A DNA stretch of 64,000 bases from Ryuthela nishihirai (GCA_038380435.1 JAWZYU010000024.1:53778613-53842612), one strand, 5' to 3'; positions 12,272-23,140 are shown, counted from the first letter of the stretch. Made by a program: numbers and translations. The notes: generated by a model not told the origin, from the sequence alone.

Positions 12272-12495
12272 TTAACACTGTATATAGCTTAAAAGACAGC
12301 TCCTACATTAGGCTAGAGTCTATTGACAACAGAATTGCTGCATGGATATTCTTACATACTTCATGGCGGTACAGAAAAAATTTCTTCTGTTCCTGTAATG
12401 CCATGAGGTATATATGAGTATCCATGCAGCAACTCGGTTGTTAATTGACTCTAGCCCAATATAGGAGCTGTCTTTTAAACTATATATGGTGTTAA
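12272..12495. mobile_element. Palindromic 224-bp MITE with TTAA ends
   Basis: Two arms of about 95 bp are near-perfect inverted repeats: left TTAACACTG..AAAAGACAGCTCC, right GGAGCTGTCTTTT..GGTGTTAA. The centre is around 12385. TTAA lies at both ends, which suggests a piggyBac-type target, but a foldback of other origin is possible. Confidence 0.7.
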
Positions 12496-12575
12496 TATGT
12501 TAATCTATTTAAATCTGTAATAACTGTTTTATAATTTTAATGTTTTCATTCTATCATGAGCTTTTTTTTTTTCAG

Positions 12576-12650
12576 GGTAAAGCATTTGGTCAGATACTTT
12601 CAGACTTTGCTTTTGTTAATATGCCAAGCCTGGATGTCCTGAAAGAGTAG
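12576..12650 (+). CDS. Terminal coding exon, AtuA/DUF1446-like protein
   Basis: A poly-T tract and TTCAG acceptor precede 24 codons and a TAG stop. The product is GKAFGQILSDFAFVNMPS followed by LDVLKE. GKAFGQ continues the LGGGG..SLR.DP motif of the exon at 1936-2026 in phase 0, as in the C-terminal tail of AtuA-like proteins. The two exons together give 54 full codons of the C terminus. The role in animals is unassigned. Confidence 0.65.
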   Translation, partial: GKAFGQILSDFAFVNMPSLDVLKE

Positions 12651-12783
12651 CGAATTCCTTGCAATTCTGAAACACTGTAACATTCAGCTACTAGAATAAT
12701 GATATATGCTTTTATTTTCACTTATTAATGAGTCACGAATTTAAATCATAGTTTTATTTTTATAACATTGAAATACTTTTGTA

Positions 12784-12813
12784 AATAAATTTTTAATGAA
12801 TTCTATGAATAAA
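12784..12813 (+). promoter_or_regulatory. Candidate polyadenylation signals
   Basis: AATAAA occurs at 12784-12789 and 12808-12813, 134 and 158 bp after the AtuA-like stop codon. Either could direct 3' end formation. No transcript evidence is available. Confidence 0.5.
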
Positions 12814-14087
12814 ATGAAAGAGACAATTGAAAGTCAACAAGTGGTCTTAAATACTAGCTTACTCATATAATCCAACTAATCCACATGATTGCACAATTTC
12901 CAACTATGAAATAATGTGATATAAAGTTTAACAGATAAAATTTCATAAAAATACAACATAAATAATTAAAATATTGAGCAGATGCTTTATACATTGTAAT
13001 TAATATTGAACCGTATGAAATTTCTTGATGCCAAGAATGGGAGTAGCTCAAATAGTGCAGTGAATGTTGGATGAGAGTAGGTTGAACCAAGGTCACTTGA
13101 AGTGGGGTATGCGGCAGCCAAAGTTAAGCAGAATCTGGTCAAGATTCAGATAATGGTAAAGAACTCCCAGGAAGGAACTGCAGACAGGATGCTAGAAGCA
13201 AGTAGGAATGGAAAGGGGATATTGTGTGGAGATGGGCCATTCTAGCCAAAAATCATGTTAGACAAATTGAATGGTTTGCTAGTAATAAGTTAGTAATTAG
13301 TAATTATAAAAAGATTAATATCCGTTCGCTGTCTCTTTCACACAAGGCATGTTAAATTTTGTACGCAGAAATGACCTAAAATTGAAGCAAAGTAAATGTT
13401 AATTATAGCAGCTATATTTCAGATACAAAATTTATCAATAGCGAGTTATTATGTTTGCTCTAAATGAAGGATCAGGAACTTTCATTGGGTCGAGTCAAAA
13501 CTGCAAAATAAGACGAAAACAAATTCTGAGAGCCACAAATGGTAATCTTTATTGGGTCAAGAAACAACAGCTAAAAAAAAAAGCAAGTTTTATTTTTATT
13601 GAAAATAAAATCATAATGTATAATTTTAAGACAGGTATATTCAAGGGTATATACTAAAATTATGTAAAAAAGATAAAATACTACCTTTCATCAGCATGAC
13701 TTACGAGTCTTCTCAGTCAACTTATTCAAATCTAGTGTATAGAGCATTTGAATTGCATCAGTGATTTTAAACTATTGTGTACCAAACTTCTGTACTGGTT
13801 TTTAATGAAATTCATTAAGAAATTTTAAGTACACAAAAAGACCTTGCTCAAAAATTAATTAAAATAGCATTAAAATTCTCTGTCGTTGAGCAATAAAATT
13901 TTCAAGTTTATCCTTCAAACTATTTGCATATTAAACGTTTTAAGGAGAAAAAAGACAGCTTTTCGGAGCAAGAACAGCGCCAGTTTTCAGTGAAGTGACA
14001 CTATTTGGTGACGTTAGGGATCTTGCGTGGCTGTTCAGATCTTATTTCTACATCAAGTGAAGGGTGATTCCAGTATCGTTACAGGTG
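12814..14087. other. Intergenic sequence, nothing firm
   Basis: Mostly AT-rich and unassigned. A GC-richer patch at 13090-13270 (GCCAAAGTTAAGCAGAAT, GATGCTAGAAGCAAG) resembles the 3' coding end of a LINE of the RTE type but is too short to assign. Confidence 0.35.
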
Positions 14088-14445
14088 GGGACTGGCGGGG
14101 TCATTATTTCAATGGTCTCGCGGACTATGGTTCCGTAATAAGTGGACCATTGGTTGATTCAGTCACGTGGTTTATGGACGCCATGTTTTGACGTACCGTG
14201 AGACGAAAGTCTGAGTTAGTGTATGTACCAAGTTAAAACTTCTCAGTTGTTATAGTTTTATGTATTTCTACCACTTTTTATTGTCTATAAAAGCTGTCAT
14301 ATTTTATGAATGCCTCACTGCGCTGAATTTGGGTGTAAAAATTTCGCTCAAAGGGATAAATTAATGAATACTTTTTTTCCGGGAAACTCCATGAGAAGAC
14401 GGCAATCGGCTACAAAAATGAAACGAGCTAACTGAAAACCAACAA
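14088..14445 (+). pseudogene. THAP-like first exon with putative promoter, copy 1
   Basis: An ATG at 14310 opens 41 codons reading MPHCAEFGCKN, then FF.GNSMRRRQSATKMKRAN and TGA at 14433. The C-x4-C spacing, FGCKN and RRQ..T.MKR.N resemble the first half of a THAP zinc finger. The second C..H pair is missing, so it would have to come from another exon or is lost. Upstream lie CATTGGTTGATT (CCAAT-like) and CACGTG near 14163. The whole block recurs at 22900-23140 with a degraded ORF, so it is a dispersed repeat rather than a unique gene. Confidence 0.5.
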
Positions 14446-14639
14446 AATATTTCTTCTAAGGTTCGTTTCAGAAACGAGCTAATGTTTTCACTTTGTCGTC
14501 TGCCTATGCCAATGTTTATTCGTCTTTCTGTTAACTGTTGTCTGTCCGTCTATGGAAAATAAACTTTTTTTACTATTAGATATAAAAAAGTTTTTGGGAT
14601 GACTAGGTGTCAAACAAATATTGGATTCGCAATTTTGAA

Positions 14640-15245
14640 AATTTTCAATAGCTTTAATAGCGCCCCCTAACGATGGGAAAAGATGTAAAATCCTAAAATT
14701 TCAAACGAATATTAAAAACTATTTACATTGGAATCTGAAATTTTGGAAGTAGAGTGTTATGGTCAGAAGGTTTACAATGGCAGCAAGGTTTTGCCCTCTT
14801 AACTAAGGGTGTGAAAATAAAACTTTTTTTAAGAGATAAACAACACAATTTTTTTTTTTTAATTTTACAGGTACTAACAATATATTAATATTTACATTTT
14901 TGGAATCCCCACCAGTTGGAATTTTCACTGTTAGAAAGTATTAAAGGCAGTAAATTAAAACTCGAAAAGCGGCCTCTAACGGTGGAAAATACCAAATCGT
15001 AAAATGAATATTGCAAACGATCTATTTATGCAAGAAATTTAAATTTTTGTTCATAGAGTGTAATGGTCAAGTAGTTTACACTAATAGTAATGATCTCTCC
15101 CGTTATAGCAAGGGGGTGTTGGTAAAATGCAACTTTTCTGCTTTAAGAGATAAAAACATTTTCTTGTGTTTTACAGGTACTAATAAAATAGTTTATTTTC
15201 CTAATTATGAAGTAGTTCGAATTCCCACTGTCAGAAATAACTAGA
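14640..15245 (+). repeat. Two diverged ~315-bp repeat units (left cluster)
   Basis: Units start with GCGCCCCCTAACGATGGGAA (about 14655) and GCGGCCTCTAACGGTGGAAA (about 14965). Each runs through AAACGAATATT or AATATTGCAAACGATC, then a GTGTAATGGTCA block. The same unit appears reversed at 19260-19790 and again at 23180-23800. Repeat of unknown family linked to the THAP-like block. Confidence 0.65.
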
Positions 15246-15338
15246 AGAATGCATATCGCCTCTGGCACATATAGGAATCTCGTTTTCAAAGAGAATAAGT
15301 TCGCCTTTTGCCTACTTTTTCACCCTTAAAAGTTTTAA

Positions 15339-15467
15339 TTATGGATGCTCGTGTTGTTTTTTTGCTGAGGTCATCCTCATGGACCTTCTAATATGGCTTA
15401 TAAACTGATAGGCTCCTGTCAGACCTTTGTGGCAAGCAGCTGCTTGAGGGGTTATTTATTTTTTTAA
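15339..15467 (+). mobile_element. SINE-B 3' fragment
   Basis: It matches the 3' half of the SINE at 60275-60490: TTTGCTGAGGTC, then ATAAACTGATAGGCTCCTGT, CAGACCTTTGTGGCAAG and GCTGCTTGAGG, followed by a TTATTTATTTTT tail. The tRNA head is missing. Confidence 0.7.
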
Positions 15468-15716
15468 TGTATGATGTGGAATAATGCACAGAATAGTATT
15501 TTATTAGTAATTATACAACATAAAAAGTATTTGTCTTTTAGTTTTTAAATTTAAAAAGTTGCTTTTCTCTCGCTCCTCTGAAAATAATGCGCAGATCATT
15601 GCTGTCAGTGGAATTTCTACCTTAACGGAACTCTACAGCCGAAATTTCTACCATAAATATATAACTTCAAACATTCGCTAAAAGTTTCTTTTGAAAATAC
15701 GAATTATATTTCATTA

Positions 15717-18700
15717 GTCATCATCATCATCATCCTCAAGCAGCCATGGGCTACGGAGGTCCAACCAGACCGTGCAATTTAGTTCTCCAAGCAAGTCTAT
15801 CCTGAGCTACATCTACTGCATCTGGCCACTGCACACCAATTCTAACAAGGTCTTGTTTGACATTGTCTGCCCACCGCATCCTAGGTCTCCCCTTCTTTCT
15901 GAGGCCTTTAGGCACACTGTTCATAACCCTATTCGCCAATCTATAATTATTCATACGGGCAACATGGCCAAACCAACGGAGTCTCTCTCTGCACAATATG
16001 CTGCTTAAAGGAGGTTGCAAACTCCTTTGCCTAATCTCATCATTAGTTACAAAGTTGAACCACCTAATGCCCAAGATACTATGTAAGCATCTGGAATCAA
16101 AAGCATCTAGTTTCCTGTTATCTTACAAAGTGTCCAAGTTTCACTCCCATAACTAACCCTAGAAAGAACCAAACTATTATACAGTGTAATTTTAGTCTTT
16201 AGGTGTATACGCCTATTTCTCCACACTCTCCATAGATTCTTAAAAGTCCCGGCAGCAATACCTATTCGTCTGTTAATCTCATGCCGCACATCACCATTAT
16301 CTGTTACATAGCTCCCAAGATAATTAAACTGTGACACCTGCTCAAGACTGCAACCATTCAGATTAACTGAATCACAGCCTGCCTGACCAATTTTCATCAC
16401 TTTAGTTTTCTCTCTGTTTATAAACAAACCTACTCTACTACCAGTCTCATCAACAGCTCGAATGAAAGAGTTCATCTCATCAACATCATTTGCCAAAAGG
16501 GCTAAATCATCAGCATAATCTAAATCAGAAATTTTCGTATCTCTAGCCCATTTAAGGCCAAAATCTTTCCCTTGAAGTGAATTTCGCATAACATAATCAA
16601 TAACCAAGCTAAAGAGAAAAGGAGACAAAATGCACCCTTGTCGAACACCAGAAGTAATGCTAAACCAATTGCTACAAGCCTTACCAACTCTCACACACGA
16701 CTCAGTGTTATTATAGAGAGCTTTCATTATGTTAACTAACTTGTCTGGTATACCATATGATTTAACAATCAACCACAAATTATGACGATCAACAGAGTCG
16801 AAAGCCTTTTTGAAATCAACAAAGCTAGCAACCAGAGGTTTCTGAAACTCTAAACATTTCTCAAGAATCTGCCTAAGTGAAAATATCTGATCCACACATC
16901 CCCTACCACTTCTGAATCCACATTGCTCATCACGCAATTGATTGTCAACCAGATTCTTAATTCTATTAAGCACAATCATGGAAAGAACTTTACCTGGAAC
17001 AGAGAGTAGGCTGATACCCCTATAGTTATCACAAGTACTGCGATCACCTTTTTTGAAAATAGGGATAACAATAGCTCTGGTAAAATCCTTAGGAACTATG
17101 CCTTTATCATAAAAGACATTCAGAATTTCAGTCATCCAAGTGGTAACCGAAACATTCCCAGCTCTAAGCATTTCCGTAGTAATCCTTTCATCTACCCCTG
17201 GGGATTTATGAAGTTTAAGTTTAGAAACTGCCAAAATAACTTCAGATTGTGTTATAGGTCCAACATTAAAGCCACCAATATATCTATCATCATTGCAAAC
17301 AATGGGAGTAGAACTAACTACATTGTTTAGAACATCACTGAAATGCTCAGCCCACCTAGCCATGACAGAATCCTCCCCTTCTATAACCTTACCTTGTTTA
17401 TCCTTCAATCCTTGTATGCCTGTCCGTTTTCTACCACACAAAACATTAACTATCTGGTACAGCTCTCTGCTGTTGTGCTGTCTAACTGCTTCCTCGGCTT
17501 TGTCAGTCAAACCATCAAGCCAAAGATTCTTATCAGCAGCTAACTGATCCTTTACAAGTTTATTAAGGTCTCTGTAATGCTTTCTATTAGGACTAGTAGG
17601 GTATTGATTAAGGACATTCCTGCAGTTCTTTCTTTCCGAAATAAGCTCAAGTGCCTTATCACTCAGATAATTTTGCCTCTTCTGCTCCTTTTTTCTTAAA
17701 AGAGTACTGTTAGTATCCAAAAAAGCCTGTTTAAAATGATCCCATTCTTCCTCAACTTCAGTAGTAAGCAAACCATGACTGTCATAATGACTAAGTAACC
17801 TATCATGGTAAGCTTTGGCTATAACTGGATCTTTCAGAGCTTCAGTATTAAAAGTAAATTTTTTAACCCTAGCACAACACTTTTTAAGTTTAAGTTGCAA
17901 CACACTTTTAACGAGGTAATGGTCAGATCCAATTTCAGCTCCCCTATATGCCCTGGTATTCCTAACAGAACTAGCCCATTTGCTGTTAATTAATATGTAA
18001 TCAATCATATTCTTATGCAGCCCATCAGGTGAAACCCATGTGTACTTATGTATGTTGCGGTGTTTGTAATAAGTGTTAGTTATTCTGAATCCATTGAGTT
18101 TACTTACCTGTAGGAGACGTTGCCCATTGCCATTGCAGCTACCAATACCAAAAGGGCCTATTACTCCTCCCCAAAGGGCAGAGTCAGTACCAACTTTGGC
18201 ATTGAAGTCACCAAGAACAAGGGTAATATCTCCTTTCTTGACAGAATTCAAAATATCCTGAAGTTGTTCATAAAACCTATCCTTCTGATCCTCATCGGCA
18301 TCCTCAGTGGGGGCATAACAGCAGATAACATTCAAGTCTTTAACGCTTGTCTGAAATTTTGCTGTAAGAAACCTTTCATTAATGCACTCATATCCTAGAA
18401 GAGCATCGCTAGCGTGTCTGCTGAGAAGCAGACCCACGCCTTGGTGACGCTTATTGTCGTCCCTCCCTGAAAAGAGAAATTTAAGATTATTTTTAAGAAT
18501 CTGACCATTATCTGTCCATCTGGTCTCTTGCAAGCCGAGAATATCTAAATTATAACGGTGGAATTCTTGTGTGAGGACATCAAGAGAAAAAGCTCTGTGC
18601 AGAGTCCTCACATTCCAACTACCTATGGAGAGAAAATGGTTAGTGGGATGTTTAAAGAAACTATGTTTATTGAGAGAGGGAATGCCGACAATATCAAACA

Positions 18701-19190
18701 GCCCCCTAATCGCAGACATGGGGCAAAGACCCGTTCCCCCACTACTAAAGGCTGAAGCCATCTACACTGGAAGACTTCCTCCAATGTAGAATTTGACGAT
18801 GCCAATAGAAGCAAAGAGTTCAGGTGCCTGCGATGACTTCTGCTCAGGATTATCCACCAGCTGATAAACATATCCTGTGAATCTATTCACTTGGGGCTGT
18901 CAACCCACAAACAAACAGAAAACACAGCGGAAGATTTTCCCTCCACAGAAGCCCACCAGTGCAGCAAAATCAGGATCCATAATCAAGCTCAGAGCCATAT
19001 ATCTGTCCAGTCCAGTAGGTTTATATGGTCAGCACCAGGACCCTGTGTGGTTGACCACTCCTCAGCAGGGTAGAAAAAAAGAAAAGTAGCCATAGTTGTC
19101 CAGATCAGTAGGCCACACTAATCTGGCAGCCCTCCCCTTCCGTTCCCTTCCACAAGAGAGTATCTCTTTTGAAAGTTACTAACGGTCCGA
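15717..19190 (-). mobile_element. Near-full-length RTE/BovB-like non-LTR retrotransposon
   Basis: A - strand element of about 3.5 kb with a roughly 430-nt 5' leader (18762-19190), one large ORF carrying endonuclease and reverse transcriptase, a short 3' end, and a (GAT)n-type tail, seen on + as the CATCATCATCATCATCC run at 15720. Short tandem-repeat tails and a single EN-RT ORF fit the RTE clade. A 3' copy at 45045-45396 is nearly identical. The leader is also found at 706-1180. The 5' limit is approximate and no target duplication could be fixed. Confidence 0.88.
15751..18761 (-). CDS. Endonuclease-reverse transcriptase of RTE-like LINE (one frameshift)
   Basis: Reading down from ATG at 18761, the 884-codon frame has an apurinic-type endonuclease at residues about 46-285 (SWNVRTL, LGLQETRW, GDFNAKVG, GSDHYLV). 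A reverse transcriptase follows at about 515-800 (NYRGISLL, CGFRSGRGCVDQI, FVDFKKAFDSVDR, GVRQGCILSPFLF, LDYADDLALL). The frame ends in TAG at 16107. The expected continuation (LDAFDSRCLHSILGIRWF, then ERLRWFGHVARMNNY and KKGRPRMRW) resumes one base out of phase and ends at 15751, so a single 1-nt deletion near 16110 breaks the ORF. All catalytic motifs seen are intact. Proteins of this type are often annotated as craniofacial development protein 2-like. Confidence 0.88.
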
Positions 19191-19229
19191 CCAACTAAAA
19201 AAAGAGGTTTCTAATTATCTCTTAAAACA

Positions 19230-19790
19230 TTCCGTTTCTTACCTACCTTGGGCTTAGGGTTAACTCGTTGTCAATGGAATCTTCAAGACTATCGTATTCC
19301 ACGACCTAAATTTCAAATTTCTAGCATAATTGCATCGTTTGCAATGTTCGTTTTAAATTTTGGGATTTTTTCCACCGTTAGAGGGCGCAATTATATCTTC
19401 TGGGAGATTCGGAAATTGCAGTTTATAATATTTCATCAATACCTGTCCAACCCAAAAAGAATTTTTTATTTATCTCTAAAAACACAATTTTCTGTTAAAA
19501 CAAAAAAATAGTTGCATTCACCTTCCACCCCTTCGGGTCTAAAGAGTCAAGTGATTATTGCCAGTGGTAACTTCGTAACCTTCACATTTCAACACCAAAA
19601 TTTCAAACTTCTAACGTAACTACATTTGGAATATTCGTTTGATATTTTGGAATTTTCAACTTTTTCCACCGTTAGAGAGCGCAGTTATAACTTTTAAGAG
19701 ATTCGAAAAATGAAAATCGTAATATTTTATTAATACCCATCCAACACAAAAGGAATTTTTTATCTGTATAAACAAAAAAATTCGCCGTCT
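19230..19790 (-). repeat. Repeat units of the right cluster, inverted relative to 14640-15245
   Basis: On - the phrases CTCTAACGGTGGAAAAA (ending about 19683) and CTAACGGTGGAAAAAATCCC (about 19383) are followed by AACGAAYATTSCAAA, as in the left cluster. The unit spacing is about 295-300 bp. Together with the left cluster this makes a large inverted arrangement around the LINE. Confidence 0.6.
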
Positions 19791-19986
19791 ACAGAAGGAC
19801 AGACAACAAAGCGAAATTATCTTTAAAAGAAAAAGCCATAAAATTTCCTTTTCCTTTTTAACCGTTTTCCAAAGTGCTTCCAATGGTGAACACTGAAAGC
19901 TGTATCAATTATTATTCTACCGCTTTTTCGGAATCCATAAGTATCCTTGCAATACCATTCAGCTTTGCATGCCAATCAGGGTGATG

Positions 19987-20390
19987 ACAAAAATAGGGGC
20001 GGGAGTGGCTCAGTCAGTAGCGCACCAGGCTCGTAATCTGTAGTTCCCAGGTTTGAGTCCCAGCTTGATCAGCATTGAGATTAATTTCCGCAAAATTGCC
20101 TGCCCTGCCCACAGTCAGTAGGGGACACCGATGTGCTTGGAAAGTCCGCCGTCCGTCGGATGGGATGTTAAGCCGTGGCCCCGTGTTCGGGAGAGCCACA
20201 CCCTGTGCACGTTAAAGAATACGCTGGATGGCCTTGGGAGGCTATCATCTGTCTCCCAACAGCTGTTCCAGTGGGTCCCCTCCCCCAACCTTATCTGAGC
20301 CTTTGGGGTCCATGTGACCTGGCCATTTTAGCCCATGGTGTGTAAAAAAGTGCCACTCAGAGGTAAAACAACCCAACGTGACAAAACATT
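19987..20390 (+). mobile_element. SINE-A, full-length copy
   Basis: About 380 bp from GGGGCGGGAGTGGCTCAGTC to GAGGTAAAACAACCCAAC. The head folds like a tRNA: A box at GTGGCTCAGTCAGTAGCG, an anticodon-loop-like CTCGTAA, and a B box at GGTTTGAGTCC. The body has conserved blocks around CCGTCCGTCGGATGGGATG, CACGTTAAAGAA and CTGTCTCCCAACAGCTG. A short imperfect direct repeat, TGACAAAA, lies on both sides. Copies are found at 3812, 8036, 8327, 53355 and 61456. Confidence 0.85.
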
Positions 20391-20696
20391 GCGTCCAATT
20401 TTGAGATGGCCAATCTCCTCCTATATAGGGCCTCTAGGCAGCAGCTTGTTTTGGCTATCTGTTTGATGCTCTGCTAACCTCTCCTGTAGACAACGTATGG
20501 TTTTTTTCCGATATAGTAAACTACGGAATTATCCAGCAAATGGAGTGGAAATCTGTATACGCCCGATTTTTGCAGGAGGCTAAATTTATCTCTGCCTCAT
20601 TTGATAATTTTCTTCAAATTTGAATTGGGCTGAAAATAATTTTGATTTTTTGTGCTCTAAGTGATTTCCATAACACCGGAACGTAAGAAATAGATC

Positions 20697-22264
20697 CAGT
20701 AAATCAGGGGCGTAGCGAAGGAATATGGTTTGGGGGGGGGGGGGAGAAAGATCGAAAATTTTCCAACTCTAAAATCAAATTCTGCCGACTGAGAAAATAA
20801 TGTCTGTCTGGTCGTACCTAGATTGTTCGGTCAATTTTCACTACTCTCCTGCATTTTGCCATTTGACTTCCAATTTTGCCAACCGCTTAGCCATTATTTC
20901 AGAGAAATAATCCCAATTTTTACATCTCGCCTGAGTTGTAGAAAGTCAGTGTGAATTTTCCCAACTTTCCTTAATTTCAGAAAACCAATCCCAATCTTTA
21001 CATCTCTCCTAAATTTGCCAAGCCACTTCAAATTTTTCAAACTCCCCAAGATTTTGTCAACTCTCCTTAATTTCACAAACCCAATCCCAATTATCACAAC
21101 TCGCCCGTATTTTCCAAGTGGATTCGAATTTTGCCAACTGCCCTACATTTTGTTAAGTTTCCTCAATTTGTCCAACACTCTTTAATTTCACAAATCTATT
21201 TTTCACAACTCGCCTATATTTTACCATGTGGATTCGAATTTTGCAAACTCTCCTAGATTTTAGCAAATTGGAATTTTTACATCTTCCCTGAATTTGCCAA
21301 GTCACTTCAAATTTTATCAACTCTCCATAATTGCACAAGGCACAATTTTCACAACTCCTTTGTACTTTACCATGTGGTTTCCAGTTTTGCCAACTGCCCT
21401 AGATTTTATCAAGAGTTCTCGGTTTTTTCAACTCTTCTTAATTTCACAAAACCAATCCCAATTTTTACGACTCACCTGTACTTTACCAAGTGGTTTCCAG
21501 TTTTGCCAACTTCCCTGGATTTTGCCAAGTTGCCTCGATTTTACCACACCCTTAATTTCGCAAAACAATCCCAATTTTTACATCTCACCTGATTTTTGCA
21601 AAGTCACTCTGAATTTTGCCAACTCTCCTAGATATTGCGAAGTTGCCTCGATTTTGCCAAGCTGTAATTTTACATCTTACCTGAATTTTGCCAACTCGCC
21701 ATAATTTTATAGAAAAACCCAATTTTTACATCTCACCTGAATTTTTCAAAGTCACTCCGAATTTTCTCAACTCCCCACGATTTTGCCAAGTCACTCCGAA
21801 TTTTGCGAACTCCCTACGATTTTGCCAAGTCACTGCGAATTTTGCGAACTCCTCAAGATTTTGCCAACTTTCCACGATTTTGACAAGTCACTCCGAATTT
21901 TGCTAACTGCCCCTAGATTTTGCCAACTCTCTTAGATTTTGTCAACTCGCCATAATTTTACAGAAAAAAATTCAAAATTTTTCATCTCACCTGAATTTCA
22001 TCAATGCCCCAAGATTTTGCCAACTCACCTGTATTTTACTGTGGCTTCGAATTTTGCCAACTACTCTAGATTTTACAGTCTCTTTATTTTCTAAACTGCC
22101 CTAGATTTGCCAAGTTCATTCAATTTTAACAACTCCCCTTAATTTTACAAAAAAAATTACAAATTTTCACGTTACCTAGATTTTACGAAGTTGCTTCGAA
22201 TTTTGCCAACTTCGAGTTACTTTGGGGGGGAGCCTCCCCCCATAGCTACGCCCCTGCAGCAAAT
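20697..22264. mobile_element. hAT-like MITE carrying a minisatellite
   Basis: Terminal repeats begin CAGGGGCGTAGC (20705) and end GCTACGCCCCTG (22256). They are flanked by 8-bp direct repeats CAGTAAAT (20697) and CAGCAAAT (22257) with one mismatch. CAGGGGCG ends with 8-bp duplications are typical of hAT elements. G-rich blocks sit just inside each end. The interior, about 20840-22210, is a degenerate array of an 18-20 bp unit, with no transposase. Confidence 0.8.
20840..22210. repeat. Minisatellite of ~18-20 bp units with higher-order pattern
   Basis: The motif ATTTTGCCAACTCNCCTNG, with a variant reading TTTGCCAAGTCACTCCGA, is repeated dozens of times. A longer phrase (CCCAATTTTTACATCTCACC and variants) recurs irregularly, at about 20930, 20993, 21270, 21460, 21570, 21720 and 21975. 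Many open frames here only reflect the repeat. Confidence 0.85.
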
Positions 22265-22899
22265 GTTGCCCGCTCGGAATCGGTGTTAGAGAGCCGAATC
22301 TCTCGTGGTTGGGTGGAAGCCAGGAATGCAGCAATAGATTAGATGTTTTGAATTTTTTTAAAAGCAAATGCTGGTTTGATAATACTGTGATGGGCCTCTG
22401 AATGAGAGAAAGAGGGCTGCATGAGTCCAAGCGTATGATGAAGAGGACGTAGGTAAGCTTTCGGTATACTGTCGTCAAAGCTAGAGGTCCTGTATAGTTA
22501 AGACTATCATTCTTTGGACTACTTTGTAAAAGGTTTCTTTAGCATCTGGTCCACGAGAAAATTTGGCTGTGGTTGTTATAGCTTCAGAAAGTGGGTACCA
22601 GCACCGTGAAGTACCAGTAGCCCTACATTTTGGAGATAGGCATTTGGCCACAGGCCGCCTAGTACAATATGAAATAACAGAATTATGGTGCCGAAAAAGT
22701 GCTCAGTCAAAGTAATTAGTGACAAGAGGATGGAGGGGAGAGTTTGGATGTGCAAGCTCTTCTGGGGTGAAAAAATAAAATGTGCGATCAGTGTGTGGCC
22801 CTTGTTGGCAGGTGCAACCCATTTCTAGTTGGGGAGGGAAGGGGCAGAAAAAATTATTGGGGGGGATGGGGTAGGCAAACAATTAGGGCGCTAGTATGA
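22265..22899. other. Unassigned intergenic sequence
   Basis: A GC-richer stretch without recognisable coding or repeat motif. A G run and GGGGGATGGGG-type segments occur near 22860. It lies between the hAT MITE and the second THAP-like block. Confidence 0.3.
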
Positions 22900-23140
22900 T
22901 TATATATAGTTAGAGGCTGGCCATTTCGGTGATTGTTATTGGTTGATCGAGTCGCATGGTTTATAGGCGCCATGATTTATCGTACCCCGAGACGAAAGCC
23001 TATGAATTAGTGTGTGTACCTAGTTAAAACTTCTGTTTTTGCAAATTTATACATTTCTACCGCTTTTTTTTGCCTATTCCATAGGCTTCCATATTTAATC
23101 AATGCTTTACTGAGCTGCAGTTGGGTGTAAAAATAATAAA
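22900..23140 (+). pseudogene. THAP-like promoter/first-exon block, copy 2 (degraded)
   Basis: It matches 14130-14390 in order: ATTGGTTGATCGAGTC, CGCCATGATTTATCGTACC, GAGACGAAAG, GTGTGTACCTAGTTAAAACT, ACATTTCTACCGCTTTTT and GTTGGGTGTAAAAAT. The ORF start is broken (ATGCTTTACTGA), and the CACGTG box of copy 1 is CGCATG here. Confidence 0.6.

Larger units (their letters stand above)
2027..12575 (+). other. 10.5-kb intron of the AtuA-like gene
   Basis: The intron is bounded by a GTGAGT donor and a poly-T/TTCAG acceptor. It carries SINE-A copies, a TTAA-flanked MITE within a larger inverted repeat, a Gypsy-like LTR element and a small palindromic MITE near its 3' end. Bases 2027-3811 hold nothing recognisable except a weak hAT-like terminus near 3096 (GTATTTTTCAACC). 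Bases 10524-12271 hold nothing recognisable. No other host exon was seen inside it. Confidence 0.6.

Noticed and set aside
17293..18789. Several + strand open frames
   Set aside because: Antisense shadows of the LINE ORF on the - strand.
19987..20070. Genuine tRNA gene
   Set aside because: The tRNA-like head leads directly into the SINE body, lacks a paired acceptor stem end, and recurs as a dispersed repeat.
20840..22210. CRISPR-like array
   Set aside because: Units are 18-20 bp, degenerate and contiguous with no unique spacers, in a eukaryotic hAT-type MITE.
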